Assembly (NCBI RefSeq): GCF_018967845.1
Contig: NZ_JAHLZZ010000001.1
Span: 310,001 to 374,000, forward strand
Length of the DNA stretch: 64,000 bases
Origin: Hymenobacter siberiensis
Lineage (GTDB): Bacteria; Bacteroidota; Bacteroidia; Cytophagales; Hymenobacteraceae
Reading direction: 5' to 3'
Shown: in pieces, positions 33,897-42,110 of the stretch
Position numbering within the stretch: the first letter of the stretch is position 1
Layout of the letters: every line of letters starts with the position of its first letter
The notes under the pieces: generated by a model
Told to the model about the DNA's origin: nothing
Databases searched by the model: none
What the model saw: only the letters and a program-made list of their open reading frames with translations
Position numbers and translations under genes: made by a program

Positions 33897-34664
33897 TTAT
33901 TCATACAAATCCTGCGGGTCGGCGGCGGCCAGCTCCACCAGGAATTGGGCAATGTTGGTGGTCACGGCTTCGAGGAAGGCCGCACCTTTTTCGGCGTTGG
34001 CGGCGGCGGGGTTGCCCACGCCGGTATCGGCCGAAACCTGGCTCCACTCGCGCTGGGCCCAGGCCCAGCCCTGGCGCAGCGCCGCAATGCGGAACTGCCG
34101 GGCCGCGCCGTTGCCGGCTTCGCTCAGGGGGCTCACCAGGTCGGGCGTGAGGTGGAGCATCACGCTGGTTTCCAGCTCATCGGCATGGTCGCCGGGGGCC
34201 GAGAAGTACTGATTGCGGTCGGCGGCCTTGAACCAGTTGAGGGTGCTGAGGAATACGTTGGGGAAATCGGCCTGCAGCTCGCGCAGAATCTGGCGGAAGT
34301 CGTTGCCGCCATGGCCGTTCAAAATCACCAGCTTCGGGATGCCCTGCCGGGCCAGCGTGTGCACAATATCGCCCAAAATGGCCAACTGGGTGCTGGGGTT
34401 CAGGTTCATGTCGAGGGTGATATCGAGCTGGCCGGTGTTCACCCCAAACGGAATGCAGGGCAGCACCACCACCTTCGCGCCCTGGTCCCAGGCCTTGCGG
34501 GCGGCCTCGGCGGCCACATAGTCCGCCTGAATGTTGTCGGTGGCGTAGGGCAGGTGGTAGTTGTGGGCCTCGGTGGCACCCCAGGGCAATATGACCACTT
34601 CATAGTTGGCCTCCTGAACGGTCTTCCAGGTGGTTTCGGCGAGGATGTAGGGACGGGGCGCCAT
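33897..34664 (-). CDS. creatininase family protein
   Basis: A 255-residue metal-dependent amidohydrolase fold. Marks are VILPWGATEAHNYHLPYATD with the conserved Glu, His and Asp ligands, VLPCIPFGVN, and VILNGHGGND. Family members include creatininase and enzymes of riboflavin/F420 or mycofactocin pathways, so the reaction is not settled. Spacing of about 50 bases to the HAD gene and 30 to the acetyltransferase suggests one transcript. Confidence 0.88.
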   Translation of the reverse strand: MAPRPYILAETTWKTVQEANYEVVILPWGATEAHNYHLPYATDNIQADYVAAEAARKAWDQGAKVVVLPCIPFGVNTGQLDITLDMNLNPSTQLAILGDIVHTLARQGIPKLVILNGHGGNDFRQILRELQADFPNVFLSTLNWFKAADRNQYFSAPGDHADELETSVMLHLTPDLVSPLSEAGNGAARQFRIAALRQGWAWAQREWSQVSADTGVGNPAAANAEKGAAFLEAVTTNIAQFLVELAAADPQDLYE

Positions 34665-34694
34665 GGCGGGAATGGGGAAATAGAAGAAGGGTAC

Positions 34695-35246
34695 TTATGC
34701 CGCCCCGAGCCGCTCCAGCAGCACGATGGGCTGGTTGTGGTAGGTGGCGCGGGCGTATTCGCGGTAGCCAAATTTGGCCGCCAGGCGCAGCGAGGGCTCG
34801 TTTTCGGGGTGAATGATGCACACGGTACGCACCGGCCCAAAGTGGCTTTCGCCCCAGGCCAGTACGGCTTCTACCGCCTCCGAGGCATAGCCCCGGCCGT
34901 GAATGGCCGGGTCCAGCACCCAGCCGATTTCCGGGGTGTCGCCCAGAGGCGGCTCAAGGTCGCGCTTCAGGTGCAGAAATCCTACGGCCCCCACAAACCG
35001 GCCACTGGCCTTTTCCTCTACTGCCCAGAACCCGTAACCCGTTAGCAGCCAATGGCCGGAACTGCGCAGCACCAGCTTCCATACTTCCTCGGCGGGCATG
35101 GGCTCGGGGGTGAAATAACGGTGGTAGGCCAGCTGCCGGCTCATGGCAAACCAGGCATCAAAATCATCGGCGCGGAAGCCCCGCAAACGCAGGCGGCTGG
35201 TTTCCAGCACCGGCACTACCGAGGGAGGTGTGTGGGGTAAAGACAT
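34695..35246 (-). CDS. GNAT family N-acetyltransferase (RimJ/RimL-like)
   Basis: A 183-residue acetyltransferase: LETSRLRLRGFRADDFDAWF at the N-terminus, EIGWVLDPAIHGRGYASEAV as the acetyl-CoA pyrophosphate loop (R/Q-x-x-G-x-G/A type), and VCIIHPENEPSLRLAAKFGY as the C-terminal motif. It acetylates an amino group on a protein or small molecule; the acceptor is not shown. First gene of the group down to 33205. Confidence 0.9.
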   Translation of the reverse strand: MSLPHTPPSVVPVLETSRLRLRGFRADDFDAWFAMSRQLAYHRYFTPEPMPAEEVWKLVLRSSGHWLLTGYGFWAVEEKASGRFVGAVGFLHLKRDLEPPLGDTPEIGWVLDPAIHGRGYASEAVEAVLAWGESHFGPVRTVCIIHPENEPSLRLAAKFGYREYARATYHNQPIVLLERLGAA

Positions 35247-35390
35247 GGTGGCAACTTACGGCCGGCCGGGCAAATCTTCGGCTTTCCTGAAACCAGAAGC
35301 TCCCGCACCAAAACGCACTACCCTACCACGAGCCACTATTATCGTTGCCACTGTCGAAGCCGCCGCCGCCGGTGTCGTTGGAGGAAATAT

Positions 35391-35480
35391 CGAAGCTGTT
35401 TAGAAGGTCCCCGAACGGTCATGCAGAGCGCTGCGCTCTGCATGACCGTTCGGGGACCTTTTGTGACTTTCTAAACAACT
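35391..35480. repeat. perfect 27-bp hairpin, GTCCCCGAACGGTCATGC family
   Basis: 35404-35430 and 35434-35460 are exact inverse copies around a three-base loop; outer parts (GCTGTTTAGAA / TTTCTAAACA) add a second stem. A near-identical element lies at 39576-39660 and a half copy at 17567-17600. Confidence 0.92.
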
Positions 35481-35553
35481 CCATTATCAGAAGGAAAGCA
35501 GGCGGAGGTTTGGGAGCGGCAAGTCAGCCGCCCACTGGCAGCTTCCGTGCCAG

Positions 35554-36114
35554 CTACGCCGCCTGGGTCACGGCTTCCACGGCGCGCTCGAAGCGCGGGC
35601 GGCCTTCGGCATCGGTACCGGCGGCCACGAAGCCGTTGCGAAGCAGCACCTGCTGGGCGGCGGGGTTGTCGGCGGGCGGGTGGGCAATGAGCTGGCGCAC
35701 CAGACCCGTATCGGCGGCCTGCTGCACCAGGCCGGCCACCAGCTCGGTGCCGAGGCCCTGCCCACGCCAGTCGGCCGCGATGGAATAGGTAATTTCGGCC
35801 ATGCCATCGGCCGTGGGCCGGCCCAGGAAGCCGCCCGCGCCCACCAGGGTGCGGGGCGCGGTGTCGTCGGCTTTGCGCAGGGCGTACCAGCCGTACCAGC
35901 CAGCGGCATCGCGCCCGCCGGCCGTGAGCTGCTCCAGCACATGCTCCTGCGTGGGGCGGTCGTGCTGGGCGGGGGGCCAGTCGGTGGGCAGGGCCGCGCC
36001 CAGGAGCAGGGGGAAATACTGGGGCTTGTGGAGCGCGGCCGTGAGCAGCGCGCGGCTGGCGGCAAGAATCTGGAGGTGCGGGGTGTGGGTGATGAGCGGA
36101 ATCATAGGCTGCAT
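35554..36114 (-). CDS. GNAT family N-acetyltransferase
   Basis: A 186-residue acetyltransferase: MIPLITHTPHLQILAASRAL, then LVGAGGFLGRPTADGMAEI, SIAADWRGQGLGTELVAGLV as acetyl-CoA loop, and NPAAQQVLLRNGFVAAG. Start at 36114 or three codons later (36105); further upstream Met are in the wrong context. Transcribed alone, divergent from the nuclease at 36284. Confidence 0.85.
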   Translation of the reverse strand: MQPMIPLITHTPHLQILAASRALLTAALHKPQYFPLLLGAALPTDWPPAQHDRPTQEHVLEQLTAGGRDAAGWYGWYALRKADDTAPRTLVGAGGFLGRPTADGMAEITYSIAADWRGQGLGTELVAGLVQQAADTGLVRQLIAHPPADNPAAQQVLLRNGFVAAGTDAEGRPRFERAVEAVTQAA

Positions 36115-36283
36115 TATACGGCGCAAATGGCCGGTGGGCGGCCCGGGGGCAGCATTTTTAGGCGTGGGCGGGCCAGGAAAAGGCCGGAACGCTATTTTAT
36201 TAAGCCCAAATTGAATAATTAACAAAGTTCAGCCCTTCCGAATATCTTTACTACCCACGCCCCTGCACTTTTCATCCCGCGCT

Positions 36284-38347
36284 ATGTACTTCAAAATCTT
36301 ACTCTACACGGCTATCCTGCTGGCAACCCACACGGCTAGCGCTACTTCCATTGGCTCCATTCAGGGCACGGGCGCGGCGGCCAGGGCCGGCACCTACACC
36401 GTGGAGGCGATTGTGACGGGCATTTACGCCAGCCTGAAACCGGCCGGCTTCTACATTCAGGACGATAACGCCACCGCCGATGGCAACCCCGCTACTTCCG
36501 ACGCGCTGTTCGTGGTGCAGGCCGACCCCAACGTGAAGGTGGGCGACAAAGTGCGCGTGACCGGCACGGTGCACGAAGACGATGCCGCCCCCTCCTTCGG
36601 CCAGGCCGTGCTGATGGAGGCAGCCTTCACGGTCATTTCTTCGGGCAATGCGCTGCCCGATTTTGTGCGCCTCGTCAACAGCGAGTTTGCGGCCGACAAG
36701 GCGGAGCGCTACGAAGGCATGCGGGTGAAATTCACCGCGCCCCTCACCGTCACCGACAACTACAGCCTGCAGCAGCGCGGCGAGCTCACGGTATCGGCCG
36801 AAGGCCTGACCTACCAGGCCACGCAGTTCATCGACCCCAACGACAACCCCGCCACCGGCACCAGCAGCAGCGGCACCAGCAACCTGGCCGCCGTGAATGC
36901 CTACCAGGCCGCCAACGACCGCCGCAGCCTGGTGCTGGACGATGGCAGCTCGGCCACCAACCCCTCCCCCACACCCTACCTCGATGCCCGCTTCCGCACC
37001 GTGCGAATCGGCAGCACGCTGAGCGACATGGGCGGCATTCTGGGCTATGGCTACGGACAATGGCGCCTGCAGCCGCTGGCCGGGGCCGAGACCCCCGTCA
37101 TTAGCGTAGTCCGGCCGCTGACGCCGCCCGCCTTCGGCCCGCTCGATTTGAAGCTGGCCAGCTTCAACGTGCTCAACTACTTTAATGGCGACGGGGCGGG
37201 CGGCGGCTTCCCCACGCCGCGCGGGGCCAAAACGGCCGCCGACTTCCAGCGCCAGCGCGCCAAAATCATCCTCGCCCTCGCCCAAATGAACGCCGACATC
37301 GTGGGCCTCACCGAGATTGAGAACGACGGCAACGGTTCCACGGCCGCCATTCAGGACCTGGTAGATGGCCTGAACAAGGCCGTGGGCGCGGGCACCTACA
37401 TCTTCGTGAACGACGGCAACGCCGAGCGCCAGACCAACAATACCGACCTTATTCATTGCGCCATCATCTACAAGCCGGCCGTGGTGAGGCCACTGGGGCC
37501 GCCCATGGTGGCCACCGTGCCGGGCGTGTTCGAGCGGCCGCCGCTGGCGCAGGTGTTCATCACCCGGCGCAAGGAACGGCCCGATACCGTGGGCTTTATC
37601 GTGAACCACTTCAAGAGCAAGAGCAGCGGCAGCGGGGCCAATGCCGACCAGCACGACGGCCAGGGCGGCTCCAATGCCCGCCGCAAGGACCAGGCCGTGG
37701 CCCTGGTCGAGTTCATCAACAAAACCGTGATGCCGGCTGGGGCCGCGCGCATCGTGAGCGCCGGCGACTACAACGCCAACTACGAGGAAGACCCCATCGA
37801 CATTATGCGGGCCGCCGGGCTGGTGCCGGCCACGCCGCCCACCAGCGCATCGTATGTGTTCAAGGGCCTCACCGGCTCGCTCGACCATGCCGTGGTGACG
37901 CCCAACCTGGTGGGCTTCGTGGATGTGCAGAAGTGGCACATCAACTCGGCCGAGCCCAGCGTGCTCGAATACGACCAGGCCGGCGAAGCCACCGACCTCA
38001 CCTCGCCCTTCCGCTCTTCCGACCACGACCCGGTGCTGATTGGGGTGAATTTCGCGGGCATTCGCAACGCGACGGCCGACCGTGCGGCCAACCGCCTGTT
38101 TGTGTACCCCGGGCCGGCCGCCGGGCCGCAGCCGTTCAGCCTGGACGGCGTGCCCGCCAGCGCCGGCACGCTCACCCTGGATTTTGCCCTGCCCCAGGGC
38201 GGCATCCGCCTGCTCTCGCTGCACGGCACACCGGCCATGCTGGGCGGCCAGCTCAACGGCTACACGGCCCACCTCGCACCGGGCATTTATGTAGTGACGC
38301 TACGCGGGCTGGGCTATCAGAAAATCCAGCGGGTGATGAAGGAGTAG
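36284..38347 (+). CDS. secreted endonuclease/exonuclease/phosphatase family protein, paralog of 26517-28607
   Basis: A 687-residue protein, similar along its length to the nuclease at 26517-28607: signal peptide (to ASA), OB-like domain (SIGSIQGTGAAA, VEAIVTGIYA, GFYIQDDNA), nuclease domain (KLASFNVLNYFNGDG, GLTEIEND, VNHFKSKS, AGDYNANYEEDP, SSDHDPVLI). All catalytic landmarks are kept. The C-terminal domain has diverged: the PNP motif of T9SS signals is replaced by YPGPAAG, though LAPGIYVVTLRG remains. It may still be a sorting domain. The two copies are 7.7 kb apart, so not a recent tandem duplication. Confidence 0.9.
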   Translation: MYFKILLYTAILLATHTASATSIGSIQGTGAAARAGTYTVEAIVTGIYASLKPAGFYIQDDNATADGNPATSDALFVVQADPNVKVGDKVRVTGTVHEDDAAPSFGQAVLMEAAFTVISSGNALPDFVRLVNSEFAADKAERYEGMRVKFTAPLTVTDNYSLQQRGELTVSAEGLTYQATQFIDPNDNPATGTSSSGTSNLAAVNAYQAANDRRSLVLDDGSSATNPSPTPYLDARFRTVRIGSTLSDMGGILGYGYGQWRLQPLAGAETPVISVVRPLTPPAFGPLDLKLASFNVLNYFNGDGAGGGFPTPRGAKTAADFQRQRAKIILALAQMNADIVGLTEIENDGNGSTAAIQDLVDGLNKAVGAGTYIFVNDGNAERQTNNTDLIHCAIIYKPAVVRPLGPPMVATVPGVFERPPLAQVFITRRKERPDTVGFIVNHFKSKSSGSGANADQHDGQGGSNARRKDQAVALVEFINKTVMPAGAARIVSAGDYNANYEEDPIDIMRAAGLVPATPPTSASYVFKGLTGSLDHAVVTPNLVGFVDVQKWHINSAEPSVLEYDQAGEATDLTSPFRSSDHDPVLIGVNFAGIRNATADRAANRLFVYPGPAAGPQPFSLDGVPASAGTLTLDFALPQGGIRLLSLHGTPAMLGGQLNGYTAHLAPGIYVVTLRGLGYQKIQRVMKE

Positions 38348-38405
38348 CGGCCCCGGCCTGGCCAATGGCAGCAGCCCGATGCTAATGCCCGGAACCTTTG
38401 GCGCA

Positions 38406-38578
38406 ATGATTTCCCCTTTGCCCAGCCTGTACTTTGCGCACAATGCGGGCGAGGTGCTGATGGCCCCCGCCGGCGTTCTGCGCACTAGCTGGTATCGTCC
38501 GACGTGCAGGGTCTGCCGCCCACGTATCGCTCTTTTGATGATGAAGCGGCGGCCGTGCGCGGGCCGGCAGCGGCTTAA
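38406..38578 (+). pseudogene. remnant of a SpoIIAA/STAS-like gene with internal deletion
   Basis: The first 31 codons (MISPLPSLYFAHNAGEVLM, then LRTSWY) match the start of the protein at 24377-24805 (LYFENSAGRI, LRLDY). From 38504, in another frame, VQGLPPTYRSFDDEAAAV and a stop at 38576 match its end (SLPHTYRSFETEETAL). About 75 central codons are missing, and the tail is changed. So this is a decayed paralog. Confidence 0.7.
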
Positions 38579-39495
38579 TCGAACACGTAGCGGTGGGAGC
38601 GCGCCGGGGCCGGCGGCATGGGCTCGCCCACCATTTCCAGCAGGGAGGCTTCAATGGTGTGGCTCATGGCATTCAGGGCCAAATCGTTGTCTTCCAACCC
38701 AAAAGGCTCCTCGATTTCGCGCATAATGGCATCCAGCGCCATAAACGTGTAGCCCACAAAGGCCACGATGAGCGGCGTAATCCAGCCGGTGCTGTCCACC
38801 AGCCCAAATGGCAGCAGGAAGCAGTAGAGGTACACCGTGCGGTGCAGCAGCACGCTGTAGGTGTACGGAATGGGCGTGTTGGCCAGCCGCTCGCAGGCCC
38901 CCAGAATATCGGCGAGCTGGTTGAAATGGTGGTCGAAGGCCAGCTGGATGGTGGTATCGAGCTGGCCGGCTTCGCGGCCCTGCTGCACCCAGCGGCTCAT
39001 GGCCAGCAGTAGCTGCACGGGCTGGAAGGTGGCCGCCCGCGTGGCTTCGGCCAGGGGCGCGGGCAGCAGGCGGGCCAGGTCGGGGCCGGCCTCGGTGCGC
39101 CGGAGCTGGTGCTTGAGCGCGTAGGTGAAGGCGATGAGCAGCCGCACGAATGCCCGGGGCCCTGCCGCGCCCGCCGGCTGCCCGCTCAGCGTGAGGGCCT
39201 GCCGGGCCAGCGAGCGGGTGGTGTTCAGCAGTGCCCCCCACTGCTTGCGGCCCTCCCAGAAACGGTCGTAGCTGGCATTGTTGTAAAAGCCCAGAAAGAT
39301 GGCCAGCGTGAAACCGAACAGCGTGAAGGGCGCGGCACTTAGCGGCACTTTGTAGTAGGGCAGTTCTACGTGGGCGGCCACTACCGCCACAGAAAGCCCC
39401 AACAGCACCAGCAGGCGCGGCAGTATCTGGGGCAGCACCGAGCCGTGCCAGGCCAGGAGCAGGCGAAACCAATTGTCTTTCTCACGAATAATCAT
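38575..39495 (-). CDS. bestrophin family channel protein
   Basis: A 306-residue membrane protein of the bestrophin/UPF0187 family, pentameric anion channels. Marks are MIIREKDNWFRLLLAW, LGFYNNASYDRFWEGRKQWG and the C-terminal EIEEPFGLEDNDLALN acidic motif. About four membrane segments. It likely passes chloride or other ions across the inner membrane. The stop overlaps the end of the STAS-like remnant on the other strand. Confidence 0.92.
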   Translation of the reverse strand: MIIREKDNWFRLLLAWHGSVLPQILPRLLVLLGLSVAVVAAHVELPYYKVPLSAAPFTLFGFTLAIFLGFYNNASYDRFWEGRKQWGALLNTTRSLARQALTLSGQPAGAAGPRAFVRLLIAFTYALKHQLRRTEAGPDLARLLPAPLAEATRAATFQPVQLLLAMSRWVQQGREAGQLDTTIQLAFDHHFNQLADILGACERLANTPIPYTYSVLLHRTVYLYCFLLPFGLVDSTGWITPLIVAFVGYTFMALDAIMREIEEPFGLEDNDLALNAMSHTIEASLLEMVGEPMPPAPARSHRYVFD

Positions 39496-39575
39496 GCCCC
39501 GGTGTACGGGCAGCGTAGGTAAAGCAACTGGCCAAGGCAGTAAAACTGCGCTTGTGGCGCGGCATAAAAGTGGAA

Positions 39576-39660
39576 GTTGTTTAGCAAGTCACAGAAAGTC
39601 CCCGAACGGTCATGCTGCGCTGCGCGCAGCATGACCGTTCGGGGACTTTCTAAACAGCTT
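39576..39660. repeat. perfect 27-bp hairpin, GTCCCCGAACGGTCATGC family
   Basis: 39594-39620 and 39624-39650 are exact inverse copies around a three-base loop, with an outer stem (AAGTTGTTTAG / CTAAACAGCTT). Sister of 35391-35480. Confidence 0.92.
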
Positions 39661-39790
39661 CCACAAATGCTTTCATGGAGGAGGGAAGTATACCGTGGAA
39701 GATGACGTAAAAATAGTCTGCTACCCCCCAAACCAAACCAGCCGCCCCCGGTACCGGGAGCGGCTGGCCGACTCTATCTCGAACCGGGCG

Positions 39791-40498
39791 CTAGTATACC
39801 TCCTTCTGGAAGCCGAAGGCCCGCAGCACGCCGCGCTGGGCATCCTCGTCGGGGTAGTTGGCCTTGATGCTGCCCACCAGCGAGCCCAGGGCCACGCGCA
39901 GGGGCGCTTCGAGAGCATTTTTCTGGCCCACGGCGGCCGAGGCCGCGCCGCGCAGCTCGCCGCTGTCTTTGGCCAGCTGGGCGTATTCGGTGGCGATGGG
40001 CTGCCAGACGGCCGTGCCGAATTTCTTCTTGTCGTACTTGTGGGCCGTGAGGGCGGCCACCAGCTTGCCCAGCGCGCCGGCGCGGGCCGTGCGGCCGGTG
40101 GGCAGGCGGAAGTTTTTGCCCTCGCGCACGATGCCAAACTCGGCGTAGTAGGCCTCGCCGCCGTCCTCGTCGTGGTCTTCGGCGAGGTAGCCTTTCACGA
40201 AGCCCAGGTTTTTGGTGATGAGCTTGTCGAGCGTTTTCAGGCGGTTGGCCTGCGGGCTGCGGCCGTCGCCGGCCTCGTCGGCGGTGTTCAGGCTGGCGGC
40301 GTAGGCGGCGGCCTGGCTGCTAAAGGCGGCCTTGCTCACGAAGAGCAGCGCGGGTAGCTCGGCGGCGAGCCAGGCTTTGGCGGCGGCGGTGCCCAGCGTG
40401 GCGAGGGCCAGCTGGCTGGTGGGCAGCCGTTCTTTCTTGTTGGGCTTGGCTGGGGTAGCGACAGTAGCAGCCGAAGCGCCGGGTGTGGTAGGCGACAT
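39791..40498 (-). CDS. hypothetical protein, Ala/Lys-rich
   Basis: A 235-residue soluble protein. After a low-complexity start (MSPTTPGASAATVATPAKPN) come helices rich in Ala, Lys and Leu (SQLALATLGTAAAKAWLAAE, NRLKTLDKLITKNLGFVKGY) and a conserved-looking end GVLRAFGFQKEVY. I do not recognise the family. The minisatellite at 40580-40743 lies in its upstream region. Confidence 0.6.
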   Translation of the reverse strand: MSPTTPGASAATVATPAKPNKKERLPTSQLALATLGTAAAKAWLAAELPALLFVSKAAFSSQAAAYAASLNTADEAGDGRSPQANRLKTLDKLITKNLGFVKGYLAEDHDEDGGEAYYAEFGIVREGKNFRLPTGRTARAGALGKLVAALTAHKYDKKKFGTAVWQPIATEYAQLAKDSGELRGAASAAVGQKNALEAPLRVALGSLVGSIKANYPDEDAQRGVLRAFGFQKEVY

Positions 40499-40579
40499 GA
40501 AAATGGGGTAAAAAGGTTGAAAATGAAAGGGATTCAACCGCCAATGTATCGCAATTCCCGCCCATTTCCTACCCGCCGC

Positions 40580-40743
40580 CCGCCCCGTAGCCCAAACGGA
40601 TGCCCGACCGTACTCCGGGGCCGCCCCGTAAGCCAGTTGGGTGCCCGTTTGCCTCGTGGGGCCGCCCCGTAAACCAGTCGGGCACCCGAATACCTCGCGG
40701 GGCAGTCCCGTAAGCCAGTCAGGCACCCGAATACCTCGTGGGG
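40580..40743. repeat. minisatellite: four 41-bp tandem units
   Basis: Units at 40580-40620, 40621-40661, 40662-40702 and 40703-40743, each starting near CCGCCCCGTA and ending CTCGTGGGG or similar, with a partial fifth unit. The last two units are the most alike and the first the most diverged. Confidence 0.88.
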
Positions 40744-40796
40744 CCGCCCCAGCCACCCCCGGCGCGAAAGCGGCTGGGGAAGCTTGAAGTTTCTGT

Positions 40797-40913
40797 TTAT
40801 CGGTGCGTCACCAGCAGCGTGCGCGACAATTCCAGGTATGAGTGATGCGCAAACAGCTTCGTGAGCTGCGGCAGAAACTCCCGGAAAAGCGCCAATAAAT
40901 CGTTCGTACTGAT
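40797..40913 (-). pseudogene. C-terminal part of the split DUF5615 toxin
   Basis: Reading the minus strand from the IS boundary gives ATC then STNDLLALFREFLPQLTKL and a tail ending LVTHR with TAA at 40797. Joined to the part at 45470-45730 through the shared GAT target copy, it restores an uninterrupted DUF5615 frame of about 124 codons (LLLVSTGNI + STNDLLALF). It has no start of its own, so it is not expressed as such. Confidence 0.85.
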
Positions 40914-40965
40914 TGTAGTACTCCCCAAAAGCTGGACAGGTTAAGCGGGCTAGCTTAGCTCGATT

Positions 40966-41250
40966 ATGACCCCAAAACGCACCCGCCGTCGCTATACGGC
41001 CGAGTTCAAAGCCGAGGTGGCGCTGGCCGCGCTCACCGAGCGCCAACCGCTGGCTGAGTTGGCCGCTCACTATCAGTTGGCCACGGCCCAAATCACGCGC
41101 TGGAAGCTGCAGCTGCGCGAACAAGCCGTTCAGGTCTTTGCCGAAGCCCCTGCTTCCGTTGCGCCAGCCCCCGATGTGGAGCCGCTCTACGCGGCCATCG
41201 GGCGATTGCAAATGGAAAATGTGCTGCTAAAAAAAACGCTACCCCGATGA
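40966..41250 (+). CDS. IS3-family transposase OrfA (copy 1)
   Basis: A 94-residue HTH protein: RRYTAEFKAEVALAALTE, LAELAAHYQLATAQITRWK and a C-terminal leucine-zipper-like segment (YAAIGRLQMENVLLKKTL). It binds the IS ends. The run of eight A near the end of the gene, before an ATGA overlap with orfB, is the usual site for -1 frameshifting that makes the OrfAB transposase. Confidence 0.92.
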   Translation: MTPKRTRRRYTAEFKAEVALAALTERQPLAELAAHYQLATAQITRWKLQLREQAVQVFAEAPASVAPAPDVEPLYAAIGRLQMENVLLKKTLPR

Positions 41251-42110
41251 GCACGACCCAGCAACGCGCTCTGGTGCAGTCCCCAGACCCAGCTGGCGGC
41301 TCGGTGACTGCCCGCTGCCAGGCCCTGGGCCTGGCGCGCAGCAGCTTCTACTACCAGCCCTGCGGGGAAAGCGCCGATAATCTCCACCTCATGCGCCTGC
41401 TCGATGAGGAGTTCACCACGCACAACTTCAAGGGTGTACTCGGCCTGCGCGACCACCTGCGCCTGGCCGGGCACGCCGTCAACGAGAAGCGCGTGCGCCG
41501 CCTCGTGCGCCTGATGGGCCACGAGCCGATTTACCCCAAGCCGCGATTGTCCATTCCTGGTCAAGGTGTTACGCCCTATCCCTACCTGCTGCGCGACCGC
41601 CCGGCCACCGCTCCGAATGAGGTCTGGAGCACGGACATCACCTATGTGCCCATGGCCAAGGGCTTTCTTTACCTGGCCGCCGTTTTGGACTGGCACTCGC
41701 GCTACGTGCTCAGTTGGCAACTCTCCAACTCGCTCGACGTCGGCTTTTGCCTGCAAGCCCTGGCCGATGCCCTGCGCGTAGCCCCCGCCCCGTACATCTT
41801 CAACTCCGACCAGGGCAGCCAATTCACCAGCCTGGCCTACGAGCAGGCCCTATTGGCCGCCGGCTGCCGCATCAGCCGCGATGGTCGGGGCCGCGCCACC
41901 GACAATGCCTTCATCGAACGCCTCTGGCGCACCGTCAAATGGGAGCATATCTACCTCAACCCCGCCGACGACGGCCGGCACCTACACCAGCAATTACACG
42001 CGTACTTTGCTTACTACAATCACCGCCGGCCCCACCAAAGTCTCGGGGGCCAAACGCCCGCCCACGTCTACCGAACCAATCAAACATTCAACCATAACCA
42101 TATTACTTAA
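41247..42110 (+). CDS. IS3-family transposase OrfB (copy 1)
   Basis: A 287-residue integrase-core protein. The DDE residues lie in VWSTDITYVP, IFNSDQGSQFTS and DNAFIERLWRTVKWE; HRRPHQSLGGQTP is the usual C-terminal motif. Full length and intact. It overlaps orfA by four bases. Confidence 0.94.
   Translation: MSTTQQRALVQSPDPAGGSVTARCQALGLARSSFYYQPCGESADNLHLMRLLDEEFTTHNFKGVLGLRDHLRLAGHAVNEKRVRRLVRLMGHEPIYPKPRLSIPGQGVTPYPYLLRDRPATAPNEVWSTDITYVPMAKGFLYLAAVLDWHSRYVLSWQLSNSLDVGFCLQALADALRVAPAPYIFNSDQGSQFTSLAYEQALLAAGCRISRDGRGRATDNAFIERLWRTVKWEHIYLNPADDGRHLHQQLHAYFAYYNHRRPHQSLGGQTPAHVYRTNQTFNHNHIT

Noticed and set aside
36299-38272. 657-codon minus-strand frame opposite the second nuclease
   Set aside because: His/Gly/Val-rich antisense frame without motifs; the plus-strand nuclease is certain.
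40534-41211. Minus-strand frame of 225 codons across the minisatellite and the IS start
   Set aside because: It spans the transposon boundary and the tandem repeat; its centre (LFAHHSYLEL-type sequence) belongs to the toxin fragment in another frame.
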